Assembly: GCF_002726155.1 (NCBI RefSeq)
Contig: NZ_PBSH01000041.1
Coordinates: 1-45,873 of the forward strand
Direction: 5' to 3'
DNA length: 45,873 nt
Source of the DNA: Alcanivorax sp.
Lineage (GTDB): Bacteria; Pseudomonadota; Gammaproteobacteria; Pseudomonadales; Alcanivoracaceae
Positions 18,037 through 26,368 of the stretch are shown here, piece by piece; position 1 is the first letter of the stretch, and each line of letters begins with the position of its first letter. Made by a program: the position numbers and the translations under genes. The notes beneath the pieces are model-generated. The model made no database searches, was not told the origin of the DNA, and was given only the letters and a program-made list of their open reading frames with translations.

Positions 18037-19365
18037 TCAACGGCGTGCACTGGCCTTTTTGCGGGGTATGCCCAGTCGCTGGCGCCGCTCCCAAAGGCTT
18101 TTGCGGCTGATCCCCAGCTTTTGCGCCAGTTCGGTCTCGGTCATGCTGTCCTGGTTTTCCATCACGAATCGGGTGAAATAATCTTCCAGTGACAAATCTT
18201 CGCTGGGGTCCAGGCTGGCCCGGCTGACCCGCTGGGGGGTGCGGTTGGGGTTCAGCCCCAGCTGGGCCGGGCCGATGCCGTCTTCTTCAGTGAGGATAAT
18301 CGCCCGCTCAATCACGTTATCCAGTTCACGCACGTTGCCGGGCCAGCTATAGCTGCGCATGGCCTGAAGGGCTTCCGGGGTGAAGTGCAGGTCTGGGCGG
18401 TTGAGCTTTTCGCAGCCCCGGGCCAGCAGGGCATTGGCCAGGGGCTCCAGGTCTTCCTGTCGGCTGTTGAGCGGGGGCAGGGTCAGTTCCATGACGTTAA
18501 GGCGGTAGTAGAGATCCTGTCGGAAGCTGCCGTCGGCGACCCGGCCGGGCAGGTCCAGCTGGCTGCTGGCCAGAATGCGCACGTCTACCCGGCGGGGAGA
18601 CAGGGAGCCCTGGCGGTGAATTTCGTGGTGGGTCAGCAGGGTTAGCAGACGGCTTTGTACTTCGCCGGCCAGCTCGCCAACTTCATCCAGAAACAGGGTG
18701 CCGCCGTCGGCTTCCTCAATGCGGCCGGGCTGGTCGTCATCACCGAACAGTTCCGTGAGTTGCAGTGCCTTGGGGAGCGCCGCGCATTGTACGGAGACCA
18801 GCGGACCGTTGGTGCGCTCGCTGTGTTCATGCAGGGCGCGGGCGGTGAGCTCCTTGCCGGTGCCGGCTTCGCCCATGATCAACACCGGGGTGTTGGTTGG
18901 TCCCACCCGGCTGATGCGGTGTTTCAGCTCTTCCATGGCCTCGCTGTTACCGATCATGTTGCGAACCGGAAAGCTGCGTTCCAGGTCTCGGCGCAGGGCC
19001 CGGTTGCCCCGATTCAGGCGGCCTTCTTTCAATACCCGGTCCACGGCGAGCAACATTTCGTCGTGGTCGAAAGGTTTGGGAATGTAATCCACGGCGCCCT
19101 GGCGCATGGCGTCCACGGCGGAGCGCAGGCTGGCATAGCTGGTCATGATCAGCACCGGTGTATTGCCGGCGGTGGCGATGAGGCTGGTGCCGGGGGCGCC
19201 GGGCAGACGCAAGTCGCTGATGATCAGGTCGAACTGATTGAGGCTGTATTCGCGGGCCTGTTCCACGGATTCCGCTTCTTCAACCGAGTGTTCGTGGCGC
19301 ACCAGCAGTTTGCGCAGGGCGCCGCGAATAACCGGCTCATCTTCAACAATCAGAATGTGACTCAT
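18037..19365 (-). CDS. cbrB: CbrB-like NtrC-family response regulator lacking GAFTGA
   Basis: The 442 residues comprise a receiver domain with phospho-acceptor Asp51 (ISDLRLPG) and KPF near 97. An AAA+ domain follows, with Walker A GEAGTGKE (165-172), Walker B GGTLFLDE (221-228), an FRQDLYYRLN arginine segment (281-290) and WPGN (about 337). A Fis-type helix-turn-helix (about 405-440) ends the protein. Between ELFG (205-208) and GRIEEADGG (from 214) only DDDQP remains, where the family carries about 15 residues including GAFTGA, the loop that contacts sigma-54. This is a clean in-frame loss, not a frameshift. Synteny (dksA-gluQ-cbrX-cbrA-cbrB-pcnB) supports orthology with Pseudomonas CbrB (478 residues). 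It probably works with sigma-70, like TyrR. Confidence 0.88.
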   Translation of the reverse strand: MSHILIVEDEPVIRGALRKLLVRHEHSVEEAESVEQAREYSLNQFDLIISDLRLPGAPGTSLIATAGNTPVLIMTSYASLRSAVDAMRQGAVDYIPKPFDHDEMLLAVDRVLKEGRLNRGNRALRRDLERSFPVRNMIGNSEAMEELKHRISRVGPTNTPVLIMGEAGTGKELTARALHEHSERTNGPLVSVQCAALPKALQLTELFGDDDQPGRIEEADGGTLFLDEVGELAGEVQSRLLTLLTHHEIHRQGSLSPRRVDVRILASSQLDLPGRVADGSFRQDLYYRLNVMELTLPPLNSRQEDLEPLANALLARGCEKLNRPDLHFTPEALQAMRSYSWPGNVRELDNVIERAIILTEEDGIGPAQLGLNPNRTPQRVSRASLDPSEDLSLEDYFTRFVMENQDSMTETELAQKLGISRKSLWERRQRLGIPRKKASARR

Positions 19366-19401
19366 GAATGACTTGATCCTGTCCTGTCTTGCAGTGGCGC
19401 C

Positions 19402-22344
19402 TTACACACCGGAGGTGGGGGCGTGCATGGGAAGCCGAATAATAAACCGGGTGCCGCCCTGGTCGGTGATCGGGCTTTCTACCCGAATCGCCCCCAAGTG
19501 TTCTTCGATAATACTGTAAACCAGCGCCAACCCAAGGCCTGTTCCCCGGCCCGGTGGCTTACTGGTGACGAAGGGTTCGAACAGGGCGTCGCGCAGTTCA
19601 TTCGGGATGCCGTGTCCCTGGTCTTCCACAATCACATCGAGCATTTCGTCGACGGATTCGCAGCGAACAATCACTGGCTGTTTGTCGACGCTGGCATCGG
19701 CGGCATTGCCCAGCAAGTTAATGAAAACCTGCAGCAAGCGTTGCGGGTCGCCCTGTACCCAGTGTTGTGGCTCGCATTGGTTGCCGAAAGGCTGCTGGCG
19801 GTGGTCCGGGTCGAGCAGCAACAGGGAGATGGCTTCGTCAACGGTATCACGAATATTCACCGGCACGTGCTGGCTATGTTTGATGCCGCCGGAGTGGCTG
19901 AAGGTAACCAGTGATTCCACGATGCGGGTGATGCGCCGCGTCTGCTCAAGGATCTGCTGGCTGGATTCCAGTTGTTCTTCCGCATCGGTTTCACTGTCCA
20001 GGTTTTGCGCCAGGCAGGCAATGGCGGTCACCGGGTTGCCAATTTCGTGAGCAACTCCGGCGGCCAGCCGGCCGATGGAGGCAAGCCGTTCGTTGTGTGC
20101 CAGGTGGGCTTCCATGTGGCGTAGCTCGGTAATGTCTTCGATCACCACGACCTGACCGCCTGCCTGTTCCGATGTGCCAGTACCCAGCACTTCAGATTTA
20201 TGCAGGCTGAGCCAGCGGGTTTGCTGGTCCACGTCCAGCGACTGTTGCGGCTGGTGAGGGTTGTCGTCGTGGCTGAACTGGGTCAGGAATTGTCCCCATG
20301 GTGGGTCCAGGTCCGCGAGCCGGGAGCCGATGGTGTCGGCGGCGGTGATGCCGGTCAGCTCTTCCATGGCCCGGTTCCAGCCAATGATTTCCCGGTCTGC
20401 GCCCAGGGAAATAACGCCCATGGGCAGTTCCAGCAAGGTCTGGCGGTGGAAGCGCCGCAGGCCATCCAGTTCTGCGGCCAGCCCGGAGAGTCGGTCACGG
20501 TATTGTTCCAGCCGCGACTCGATAAACTGGATGTCTTCGCTGGAGCTTTGTTCTTCTTCGGGCAAGTAAGGCAGATGATCGTCCATCAACTGGTGCGAGA
20601 CCGAGGGGCCAAGGAGGCCGGACAGGTTGGTTTCCAGCTGGTCACGCAAACGCCGCAGAGCATAGGGTCGGGTTTCGGTTCGCGGAAGGCGCAAATCACG
20701 CAACGCCATTTCCACTTCCCGGGTGGCAGTGATGGGCCCCAGGGGCTGAGTCAGTGCATCAATGAAATCGTCCACGCTTTTGGCTTCCAGTTCCCAGCGG
20801 TAAGGGCGGCGCAAGCTGTCCACCGCGCAGGCTTCCGCGGCGTTCTGTTCGGCCCGGGACATGGGCGTAACAATGGAAACGATGGCGTAGATCAGAGTGT
20901 TGGCCGTGACCGAGGCAATGGCCACGTGGTGCCATTGGCTGGCGCCGGTCTGAAAGCGCATGCCCAGCAATTCCATCAACCCCTGGAATTGCCATTGCGG
21001 GTAGGTGATCGGCAGTAGCAGTAGCAGTAGCCACAGCAGGAAGCCCACGACCAGACCGGCGAACAGGCCGTTGCGGTTGCCGGAGGGCCAGAACAGGGCG
21101 CCAATCAGGCCGGGAACAAATTGCAGTGTGGCCACGAACGAGAGTACGCCCAGCTCTACCAGGGTGTGCTCGGTGCCGGTGAAACGGTAGAACAGATAGG
21201 CCAGAGCGAGGATCGCGGCGATCAGAATGCGCCGGGTCCAGAGCAGATTGCGGTACAGGTTCTGGCCCTGATGCAGTGGGCTGGCTGGCAGGACCAGGTG
21301 GTTCAGGCACATGCCGGACAGGGCCAGAGTGGCCACAATCAGCATGCCGCTGGCGCCGGCCAGGCCGGCGATATAACCGAGGATGGCGCCGTGTCCGCCG
21401 GTGACCATACCAATGCCCAGCGCATAGTAGTCCGGCGAGGTGGGGGCGTTGCTGGCGGCGGCGGCCCACAGTATCACCGGCACGCACAGTGCCATGACCA
21501 GGAACATCAGCGGCAGCGCCCAGCTGGCAGTGATCAGGGCGCGGGGGTTCAGGTTTTCGGTGAACGCCATGTAGAACATGTGTGGCAGCACCACGGCGGA
21601 GACGAAAAACGCCATGATCATGGAATGCCAGGTGCCATCCTGCAGTGGGTAGTACAGCCGTGACAGCATTTCCGGGTGCTCGTCCAGCCAGTTGCCCAGA
21701 CTTTCCGGGCCATCAAACACGCCATACAGGCCCAGCAGGGCCACCGCGCCGAAGGCCAGCAATTTGATCAGTGATTCCATGGCGATGGCCACCACCAGCC
21801 CTTCGTGCTTTTCCCGGGCGGTGGCGTGGCGGGCGCCGAACAGGATGGCGAAGATTACCATCATCAGGCAGAAGCCGGCGGCCAGGTCGCGAGGGTCGGA
21901 GGTGCCGCTGAGAATCTGGATGGATTCCGCCACCGCTTTCAATTGCAGTGCCAGCAACGGCAGCACGCCGATGAGCATGATGATGGTGGTCATGGCCCCG
22001 GCCAGGCGACTGCGGTAGCGGAACGCAAACAGATCGGCCAGTGAGCTTAACTGGTAGGTGGTGGTGAGCCGAAGTATCGGCGCAAGCAGAATTGGCGCGA
22101 GCAGAAAGACGCCGGAGATGCCAAGAAAATAGGACAGGAAGTTATAGCCGTACTGGTAGGCATAACCCACCGAGCCGTACACCGCCCAGGCACTGGCATA
22201 GACGCCCAGAGAGAAAACATAAACGGCCGGGTGACGTACCCAGCGCGCCGGCAACCAGCCGCGCTCGGTAATCCAGGCCACCATGAATAAAAAGAACAGG
22301 TAGCCACAGGCAATCAGGATGAGGTCGCTGACACTATAGACCAT
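19402..22344 (-). CDS. cbrA: CbrA-like sensor histidine kinase with transporter domain
   Basis: A 980-residue hybrid sensor (P. aeruginosa CbrA about 983). The N-terminal half (about 1-480) is a sodium:solute-symporter-like membrane domain with many hydrophobic helices. A linker and a PAS domain (about 600-700, LPMGVISLGADREIIGWNRAMEEL) follow. Then comes HisKA with phospho-acceptor His766 in GVAHEIGNP, and a HATPase domain with FINLLGNAADAS, EDQGHGIP and GRGTGLGLAL. It senses carbon/nitrogen status or transport in pseudomonads, with histidine reported as a transported substrate. ATG 22344 is chosen because AAGGA stands five bases upstream; ATG 22350 and TTG 22365 are in frame. It lies 36 bases upstream of cbrB and overlaps the small gene before it. 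Confidence 0.92.
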   Translation of the reverse strand: MVYSVSDLILIACGYLFFLFMVAWITERGWLPARWVRHPAVYVFSLGVYASAWAVYGSVGYAYQYGYNFLSYFLGISGVFLLAPILLAPILRLTTTYQLSSLADLFAFRYRSRLAGAMTTIIMLIGVLPLLALQLKAVAESIQILSGTSDPRDLAAGFCLMMVIFAILFGARHATAREKHEGLVVAIAMESLIKLLAFGAVALLGLYGVFDGPESLGNWLDEHPEMLSRLYYPLQDGTWHSMIMAFFVSAVVLPHMFYMAFTENLNPRALITASWALPLMFLVMALCVPVILWAAAASNAPTSPDYYALGIGMVTGGHGAILGYIAGLAGASGMLIVATLALSGMCLNHLVLPASPLHQGQNLYRNLLWTRRILIAAILALAYLFYRFTGTEHTLVELGVLSFVATLQFVPGLIGALFWPSGNRNGLFAGLVVGFLLWLLLLLLPITYPQWQFQGLMELLGMRFQTGASQWHHVAIASVTANTLIYAIVSIVTPMSRAEQNAAEACAVDSLRRPYRWELEAKSVDDFIDALTQPLGPITATREVEMALRDLRLPRTETRPYALRRLRDQLETNLSGLLGPSVSHQLMDDHLPYLPEEEQSSSEDIQFIESRLEQYRDRLSGLAAELDGLRRFHRQTLLELPMGVISLGADREIIGWNRAMEELTGITAADTIGSRLADLDPPWGQFLTQFSHDDNPHQPQQSLDVDQQTRWLSLHKSEVLGTGTSEQAGGQVVVIEDITELRHMEAHLAHNERLASIGRLAAGVAHEIGNPVTAIACLAQNLDSETDAEEQLESSQQILEQTRRITRIVESLVTFSHSGGIKHSQHVPVNIRDTVDEAISLLLLDPDHRQQPFGNQCEPQHWVQGDPQRLLQVFINLLGNAADASVDKQPVIVRCESVDEMLDVIVEDQGHGIPNELRDALFEPFVTSKPPGRGTGLGLALVYSIIEEHLGAIRVESPITDQGGTRFIIRLPMHAPTSGV

Positions 22345-22510
22345 CGACATCCTTGCTCTTGGCAATCCAGTAGCTCAGCGCGATCAGGCCCAGCCAGATC
22401 AGGTAGGGGCGATACCAGGCGCGGCCGCCTTCGCTCCACCAGTCAATAATGGCCGGGGACAGCAAGTAGGTGCCGAGAATAAAAATAATAAGCAGGCGAT
22501 CAGTATACAT
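22334..22510 (-). CDS. cbrX: Small membrane protein upstream of cbrA (CbrX-like)
   Basis: A 59-residue reading frame beginning MYTDRLLIIFILGTYLLSPA. It has two hydrophobic segments (about 5-22 and 36-49) separated by the polar stretch DWWSEGGRAWYRPY, and a basic C-terminus. Its stop overlaps the cbrA start by 11 bases in another frame, so translation is probably coupled. Pseudomonads have a small gene, cbrX, in the same place, also coupled to cbrA. The ribosome site is weak (AGAGG about 15 bases upstream). Function is unknown; it could be a membrane partner of the CbrA transporter domain. Confidence 0.75.
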   Translation of the reverse strand: MYTDRLLIIFILGTYLLSPAIIDWWSEGGRAWYRPYLIWLGLIALSYWIAKSKDVDGL

Positions 22511-22613
22511 AGGTGGTTAAGGCCCTCTGGTCGAAGAGCATACGTCAGCACCGATTCACTGTAAAAGCGCGGCCAGACGCGGGGGCTGTCATTGCGGTCA
22601 TAAGCGTGGCAGG

Positions 22614-22629
22614 CGGGGGGAACCCCCCG
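22614..22629. other. Perfect CGGGGGG/CCCCCCG hairpin
   Basis: CGGGGGG (22614-22620), AA, CCCCCCG (22623-22629) lies eight bases after the gluQ stop (minus strand). There is no T-tract on either side, so it is not a standard terminator. It may be a 3' stabiliser or processing signal between gluQ and cbrX. Confidence 0.6.
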
Positions 22630-22636
22630 AGCCACT

Positions 22637-23515
22637 CTACGTGAGGATTGCCGGTAACGGTTGTGTCTGCCCGGGTGGCCAGCGGTGTTCGCTGTAATGA
22701 CTAATGCCCCAGTTCAGCAGCTCAGTGACCGGCGCGCCTGACAGTGCCTCGGGCACGGTTAAGCCCATACCGAGGAACGCTGCACCCAGCAGGTGGCTGG
22801 CCTGGTCCGGGGCGAGCGCATCGCTGCCGGCGGATTTTGATAGCTTGGTGGCGCGGCCATCCAGGATGACCGGCAGGTGAGCGTAGCGGGGTGCAGGGCG
22901 GCCCAGGCATTCCAGCAGCCAGCACTGGCGCAAGGTGGAATCGAGCAGGTCGGCACCGCGCAGCACATGGGTAATGTTGTCGTCCGCATCGTCCAGAGCG
23001 CAGGCAAGCTGGTAGCCGAACAGGCCGTCGCGGCGACGAATCACGAAGGCACCGCCATCGCGGTGGAGGTTATTGCAGACTTGCCCTTGAATGCCGTCCG
23101 GGTAACAAAGCTGACGGTCTGGTACATGCAGGCGAATGGCGGTGTCAGAGGCGGCGGGAACGGCCGCGTCGATGCCCGGGTGACAGTGGTCCAGGATGGC
23201 CAGTTGTTTGCGGGTCATGCGGCAATGAAAGGCGTGGCCAGTATCGAGCAATTGTGTCATTGCCGCCTGGTAGGCTTCGCTGCGCTGGCTCTGGTAGCGC
23301 ACGGTTTCGTCCCAGTGCAGCCCGAAGGCTTCCAGTTGCATCAGGATATGATCAGCGGCACCGGGGGCTTCCCGGGGCGGGTCCAGGTCATCAATGCGAA
23401 CCAGCCACTGCCCCCCTTGATGACGGGCCTCCAGCCAACTGGCCAGGGCCGCCACCAACGAGCCGAAGTGCAACGGGCCAGAGGGGGTGGGAGCGAAACG
23501 TCCTCGATAGGTCAT
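22637..23515 (-). CDS. gluQ: Glutamyl-Q tRNA(Asp) synthetase
   Basis: GluQ (YadB) attaches glutamate to the queuosine of tRNA-Asp; it is a GluRS paralogue without an anticodon-binding domain. The 292 residues start with GRFAPTPSGPLHFGS, the class I HIGH-type motif. FHCRMTRKQLAILDHCH (about 97-113) carries Cys/His in the zinc-site region. LSKS (KMSKS equivalent, in TKLSKSAGSDAL) lies near residue 230. It sits between dksA and cbrA as in pseudomonads. A heptad-flanked element occupies the whole dksA-gluQ gap, ending six bases before the start codon. Confidence 0.95.
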   Translation of the reverse strand: MTYRGRFAPTPSGPLHFGSLVAALASWLEARHQGGQWLVRIDDLDPPREAPGAADHILMQLEAFGLHWDETVRYQSQRSEAYQAAMTQLLDTGHAFHCRMTRKQLAILDHCHPGIDAAVPAASDTAIRLHVPDRQLCYPDGIQGQVCNNLHRDGGAFVIRRRDGLFGYQLACALDDADDNITHVLRGADLLDSTLRQCWLLECLGRPAPRYAHLPVILDGRATKLSKSAGSDALAPDQASHLLGAAFLGMGLTVPEALSGAPVTELLNWGISHYSEHRWPPGQTQPLPAILT

Positions 23516-23520
23516 AAGGC

Positions 23521-23680
23521 AATTAATAGTGAATAGTTAATAATTAATAGCTGCGCGAGAGGTTGTGCTGGGTGCTGAAACGCAGGAAGCCGCGCAATAA
23601 GCATTGGCGCGGCCCCCTTGGTTGGCAGAATCAACAGCCCGCGACCGCGAGCTGTTAACTCTTCATTATTAATTATTAAC
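23521..23680. repeat. Heptad-flanked intergenic element 3 (dksA-gluQ)
   Basis: 160 bp. The left array is AATTAAT, AGTGAAT, AGTTAAT, AATTAAT (23521-23548). The right array is inverted: TGTTAAC, TCTTCAT, TATTAAT, TATTAAC (23653-23680). The core has GCCGCGC (23589-23595) and GCGCGGC (23607-23613), with an outer AGCT/AGCT stem at the array edges. AT-rich arms around a GC-rich core contrast sharply with the neighbouring genes. It lies five bases after the dksA stop on the minus strand. Confidence 0.78.
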
Positions 23681-23685
23681 GGCCT

Positions 23686-24861
23686 TTACCCTGCCAGCTG
23701 CTTTTCCTTGATTTCAGCGAGCTCTTTGCAGTCGATGCACATTTCCGCGGTAGGGCGGGCTTCCAGGCGGCGGATGCCGATTTCTACGCCGCAGGCTTCG
23801 CAGAAGCCGTAATCGTCCTTGCCCACCAGATCGAGGGTTTTCTCGATTTTCTTGAGCAGTTTGCGCTCACGGTCGCGGGTGCGCAGTTCCAGAGCGAATT
23901 CTTCTTCCTGGGTGGCGCGGTCTGCCGGGTCGGGCAGGTTGGCCTGCTCGTCCTGCAGGTGGTGCATGGTGCGGTCCGCTTCTTCCATCAGTTCCTGGCG
24001 CCAGGCCAGCAGGATATTGCGGAAGTGTTCGCGTTGCTTTTCGTTCATGTATTCCTCGTCAGGACCGGGCTGGTAAGGCGTGAAGCCATGAACCTGGGCC
24101 TGTGATGCGGAGGAACTGGTGCTTTTCTTTTTCACTTTCGGATTTACCTGAGCAGAAGAGGGGGAACGGCTCGGCGAAGTCCTTTTGCCGGCAGTTGCAG
24201 TCCGTGCAGAACCTGCGGTTGCTTTCGCTGCGGCCGCACGGGCCGCTGCGGTGGCCTTGCCTGAGGCCGGTAATTTGGTTCTTGGGGCTGCTGCGGCCTT
24301 TTTGGCGGCGGCTTTTTTCGCAGCAGTCTTGGGTGCTGGCTTGGACTGCGGCTTGCTGGCCGCAGTTTTAGCAGGCGCCTTTGGTGCAGCGGCTTTCTTG
24401 GCGGCCACTTTCTTGGGGGGTGTTGCCTTGGGCGTAGCGGTTGTCTTGCTGGCCGTTTTGCTGGCTGCAGGCTTCTTCGCTACCGCCTTTTTGGGCGCTG
24501 CTTTTTTAGGTGCAACTTTCGTTGCAGGTTTGGCAGCGGCCTTTTTAACCGGGGCTTTCTTCGCGGTGGTTTTGGCGGCAGTGGCCTTCTTTGCCGGTGC
24601 TTTCTTGATTGCCGCTTTCTTGGCGACAGCCTTCTTGGCAGGTGCCTTTTGGGTGGCGGCTTTTGCGGCCGGCTTGGCCGGGGTCTTTTTGGCGGCGGGC
24701 TTCTTCGCTACGGCCTTCTTGGCAGCTGGTGCGGCCTTTTTAGCTGCGGTTTTTTTGGGCGCAGCCTTTGCTGATGCCGACGCTTTCTTGCTGCTGGAAG
24801 CAGAACCGGAGGTTTGTTTTTTAGCCGCCTTCTTGGGGGCTTTTTTCTTGCCGGTGGCCAT
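23686..24861 (-). CDS. dksA: DksA with long Lys/Ala-rich N-terminal extension
   Basis: The C-terminal 133 residues (259-391) are a normal DksA, the ppGpp cofactor that enters the RNA polymerase secondary channel. The coiled-coil tip DPADRA with both Asp (311 and 314), the DRERKLLKKIE helix and the four zinc Cys (354, 357, 375, 378) are all present. The first 258 residues are almost only Lys, Ala, Pro, Thr and Ser, in repeats such as AAKKAPAKK. This resembles eukaryotic histone H1 tails and AlgP of Pseudomonas; ordinary DksA is about 150 residues. Start ATG 24861 follows AAGGGAG. The extension is in one open frame, so it is a true fusion. It may bind nucleic acid; that is inference. Confidence 0.95.
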   Translation of the reverse strand: MATGKKKAPKKAAKKQTSGSASSSKKASASAKAAPKKTAAKKAAPAAKKAVAKKPAAKKTPAKPAAKAATQKAPAKKAVAKKAAIKKAPAKKATAAKTTAKKAPVKKAAAKPATKVAPKKAAPKKAVAKKPAASKTASKTTATPKATPPKKVAAKKAAAPKAPAKTAASKPQSKPAPKTAAKKAAAKKAAAAPRTKLPASGKATAAARAAAAKATAGSARTATAGKRTSPSRSPSSAQVNPKVKKKSTSSSASQAQVHGFTPYQPGPDEEYMNEKQREHFRNILLAWRQELMEEADRTMHHLQDEQANLPDPADRATQEEEFALELRTRDRERKLLKKIEKTLDLVGKDDYGFCEACGVEIGIRRLEARPTAEMCIDCKELAEIKEKQLAG

Positions 24862-25198
24862 GTTGATTAACTCCCTTAGCATCTTCGCGACTCTCTATCG
24901 GTAACCCGCAATCCTTGGGTGCCGGGCTGATATCGTCAGACCCGGGCATAATGTAATCTTCGACCTTACCCCGTCTGGGCAAGGGTTGTCACCAATCAGC
25001 GGGGCGCTGGACATTTTCTGACCACTGCTGGTGAAAATCTGGCCGATTATAGCCATGCAGGCGCAACAGAAAAGGGGAATCTTGTGACAGGCCGCCTTTT
25101 CCTCTGTTTTGCCCTGCTGTGTGGGCCCGGCACGAGGTAGCAGATGAAGGAGCGCGGTTGTTATACCGTAAGTCACGCATTTTCGAGGGAGCATGATC
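24862..25198 (-). other. Divergent gap between dksA and the aminotransferase
   Basis: This 337-base gap has no gene. On the minus strand a perfect TATAAT (25051-25046) is the best dksA promoter, giving a leader of about 175 bases, though its -35 is poor. Within that leader (24921-24947) GCCGGG-CTGA and TCAG-A-CCCGGGC form a stable hairpin, which could influence dksA expression. For the plus-strand gene only a weak TTATAC (25161-25166) is seen. Confidence 0.45.
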
Positions 25199-26368
25199 AT
25201 GACAGTCAGTCTGTCCGACTTCGCCCGACGCATTCCGCCGTTTCATGTGATGGCGTTACTGGAGCGTGCCCAAGCCTTGTCTGCTCAAGGTCACGATGTG
25301 ATTCACCTGGAGGTGGGCGAGCCGGATTTTGATACTCCCGAACCCGTGCTTGCGGCCATTCAGGATGCGGTAACGCACGGTCATACCGGCTATACGCCGG
25401 CGGCGGGTTTGCCCGCCCTGCGCGAAGCCATCGCCGAGGATTACCAGAATCGCTTTGACGCCCAGGTCAGCCCTGCTCAGGTGGTAGTAACGCCTGGAGC
25501 CTCCGGGGCCTTGCAGCTGGCGCTGGCGGCGCTGCTCAATCCCGGCGACGGCGTGTTGATCACCGATCCCGGCTATCCTTGTAACCGGCAGTTCGTGCGG
25601 TTGGTCGGCGGCGAGCCACAACCGGTAGCGCTGCAGGCGGATGCCCATTTCAATGTGGACCCGGTGGTGTTTCTGGATGCCTGGCAAAGCAATACCCGGG
25701 TGGCCATGGTCGCGAGCCCGGACAACCCCACCGGCAATATGCTGTCGGTAGAGGCCTTGCAGCAGCTGGCCCGCGGCGCCGTAGACAAGGGCGGCATCCT
25801 GCTGGTGGACGAGATCTATCAGGGGCTGTGTTACACCCAGCCCGCCACATCGGTGCTGGCGGGTCCGGCCCCGGTGCTGGTGATCAACAGTTTCAGCAAG
25901 TATTTCTGCATGACCGGTTGGCGGTTGGGCTGGCTGGTGGCACCCGAGCCGCTGGTGCCTGCCATCGAGCGGCTGGCCCAGAATTTGTTTCTGGCGCCAT
26001 CCACTCCGGCGCAGCATGGGGCGTTGGCAGCGCTGCAAGAGCCGACACTGACGATTCTGGAGCAGCGCCATCAGTTGCTGGCGCGGCGGCGCCAGTGTTT
26101 GCTCAACGGCCTGGCGCACCTGAAGCTGCCGGTAGTCTCCCGGGCGGATGGGGCTTTTTATGTCTACGCGGATGTGAGTGATTACACCGACGACAGTTTT
26201 GCCTTTTGTGCCGACCTGCTGGAAAAGGCCAAGGTTGCCATGACGCCGGGATTGGATTTTGGTGAAGGCCACGATCACCGGCGCTTTGTACGCATGGCCT
26301 ATACCTGCAGTGAGGCGCGCTTGACCGATGCGTTGCACCGCCTGGAACACTATCTGGAGTCCCTGTGA
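25199..26368 (+). CDS. Class I/II PLP-dependent aminotransferase
   Basis: A 389-residue fold-type I aminotransferase related to aspartate/alanine aminotransferases. Visible motifs are HLEVGEPDFDTP (about 38-49), GYTPAAGLPALREAIAE, SPDNPTGN (about 181-188), and VDEIYQGLCY. The PLP lysine lies in NSFSKYFCMTGWRLGW and the C-terminal substrate Arg is in the FVRMAY region. The donor and acceptor cannot be fixed. ATG 25199 is chosen over 25193 because GAGGGAG stands at better spacing. The stop overlaps the sfsA start (GTGA), so the two are translationally coupled. A similar aminotransferase lies next to dksA in P. aeruginosa. Confidence 0.88.
   Translation: MTVSLSDFARRIPPFHVMALLERAQALSAQGHDVIHLEVGEPDFDTPEPVLAAIQDAVTHGHTGYTPAAGLPALREAIAEDYQNRFDAQVSPAQVVVTPGASGALQLALAALLNPGDGVLITDPGYPCNRQFVRLVGGEPQPVALQADAHFNVDPVVFLDAWQSNTRVAMVASPDNPTGNMLSVEALQQLARGAVDKGGILLVDEIYQGLCYTQPATSVLAGPAPVLVINSFSKYFCMTGWRLGWLVAPEPLVPAIERLAQNLFLAPSTPAQHGALAALQEPTLTILEQRHQLLARRRQCLLNGLAHLKLPVVSRADGAFYVYADVSDYTDDSFAFCADLLEKAKVAMTPGLDFGEGHDHRRFVRMAYTCSEARLTDALHRLEHYLESL

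Noticed and set aside
24185..24904. 239-residue Ala/Phe/Leu-rich membrane-like frame opposite dksA
   Set aside because: It is the complement of the Lys/Ala repeats (AAG/GCC gives CTT/GGC), so its hydrophobic look is an artefact.
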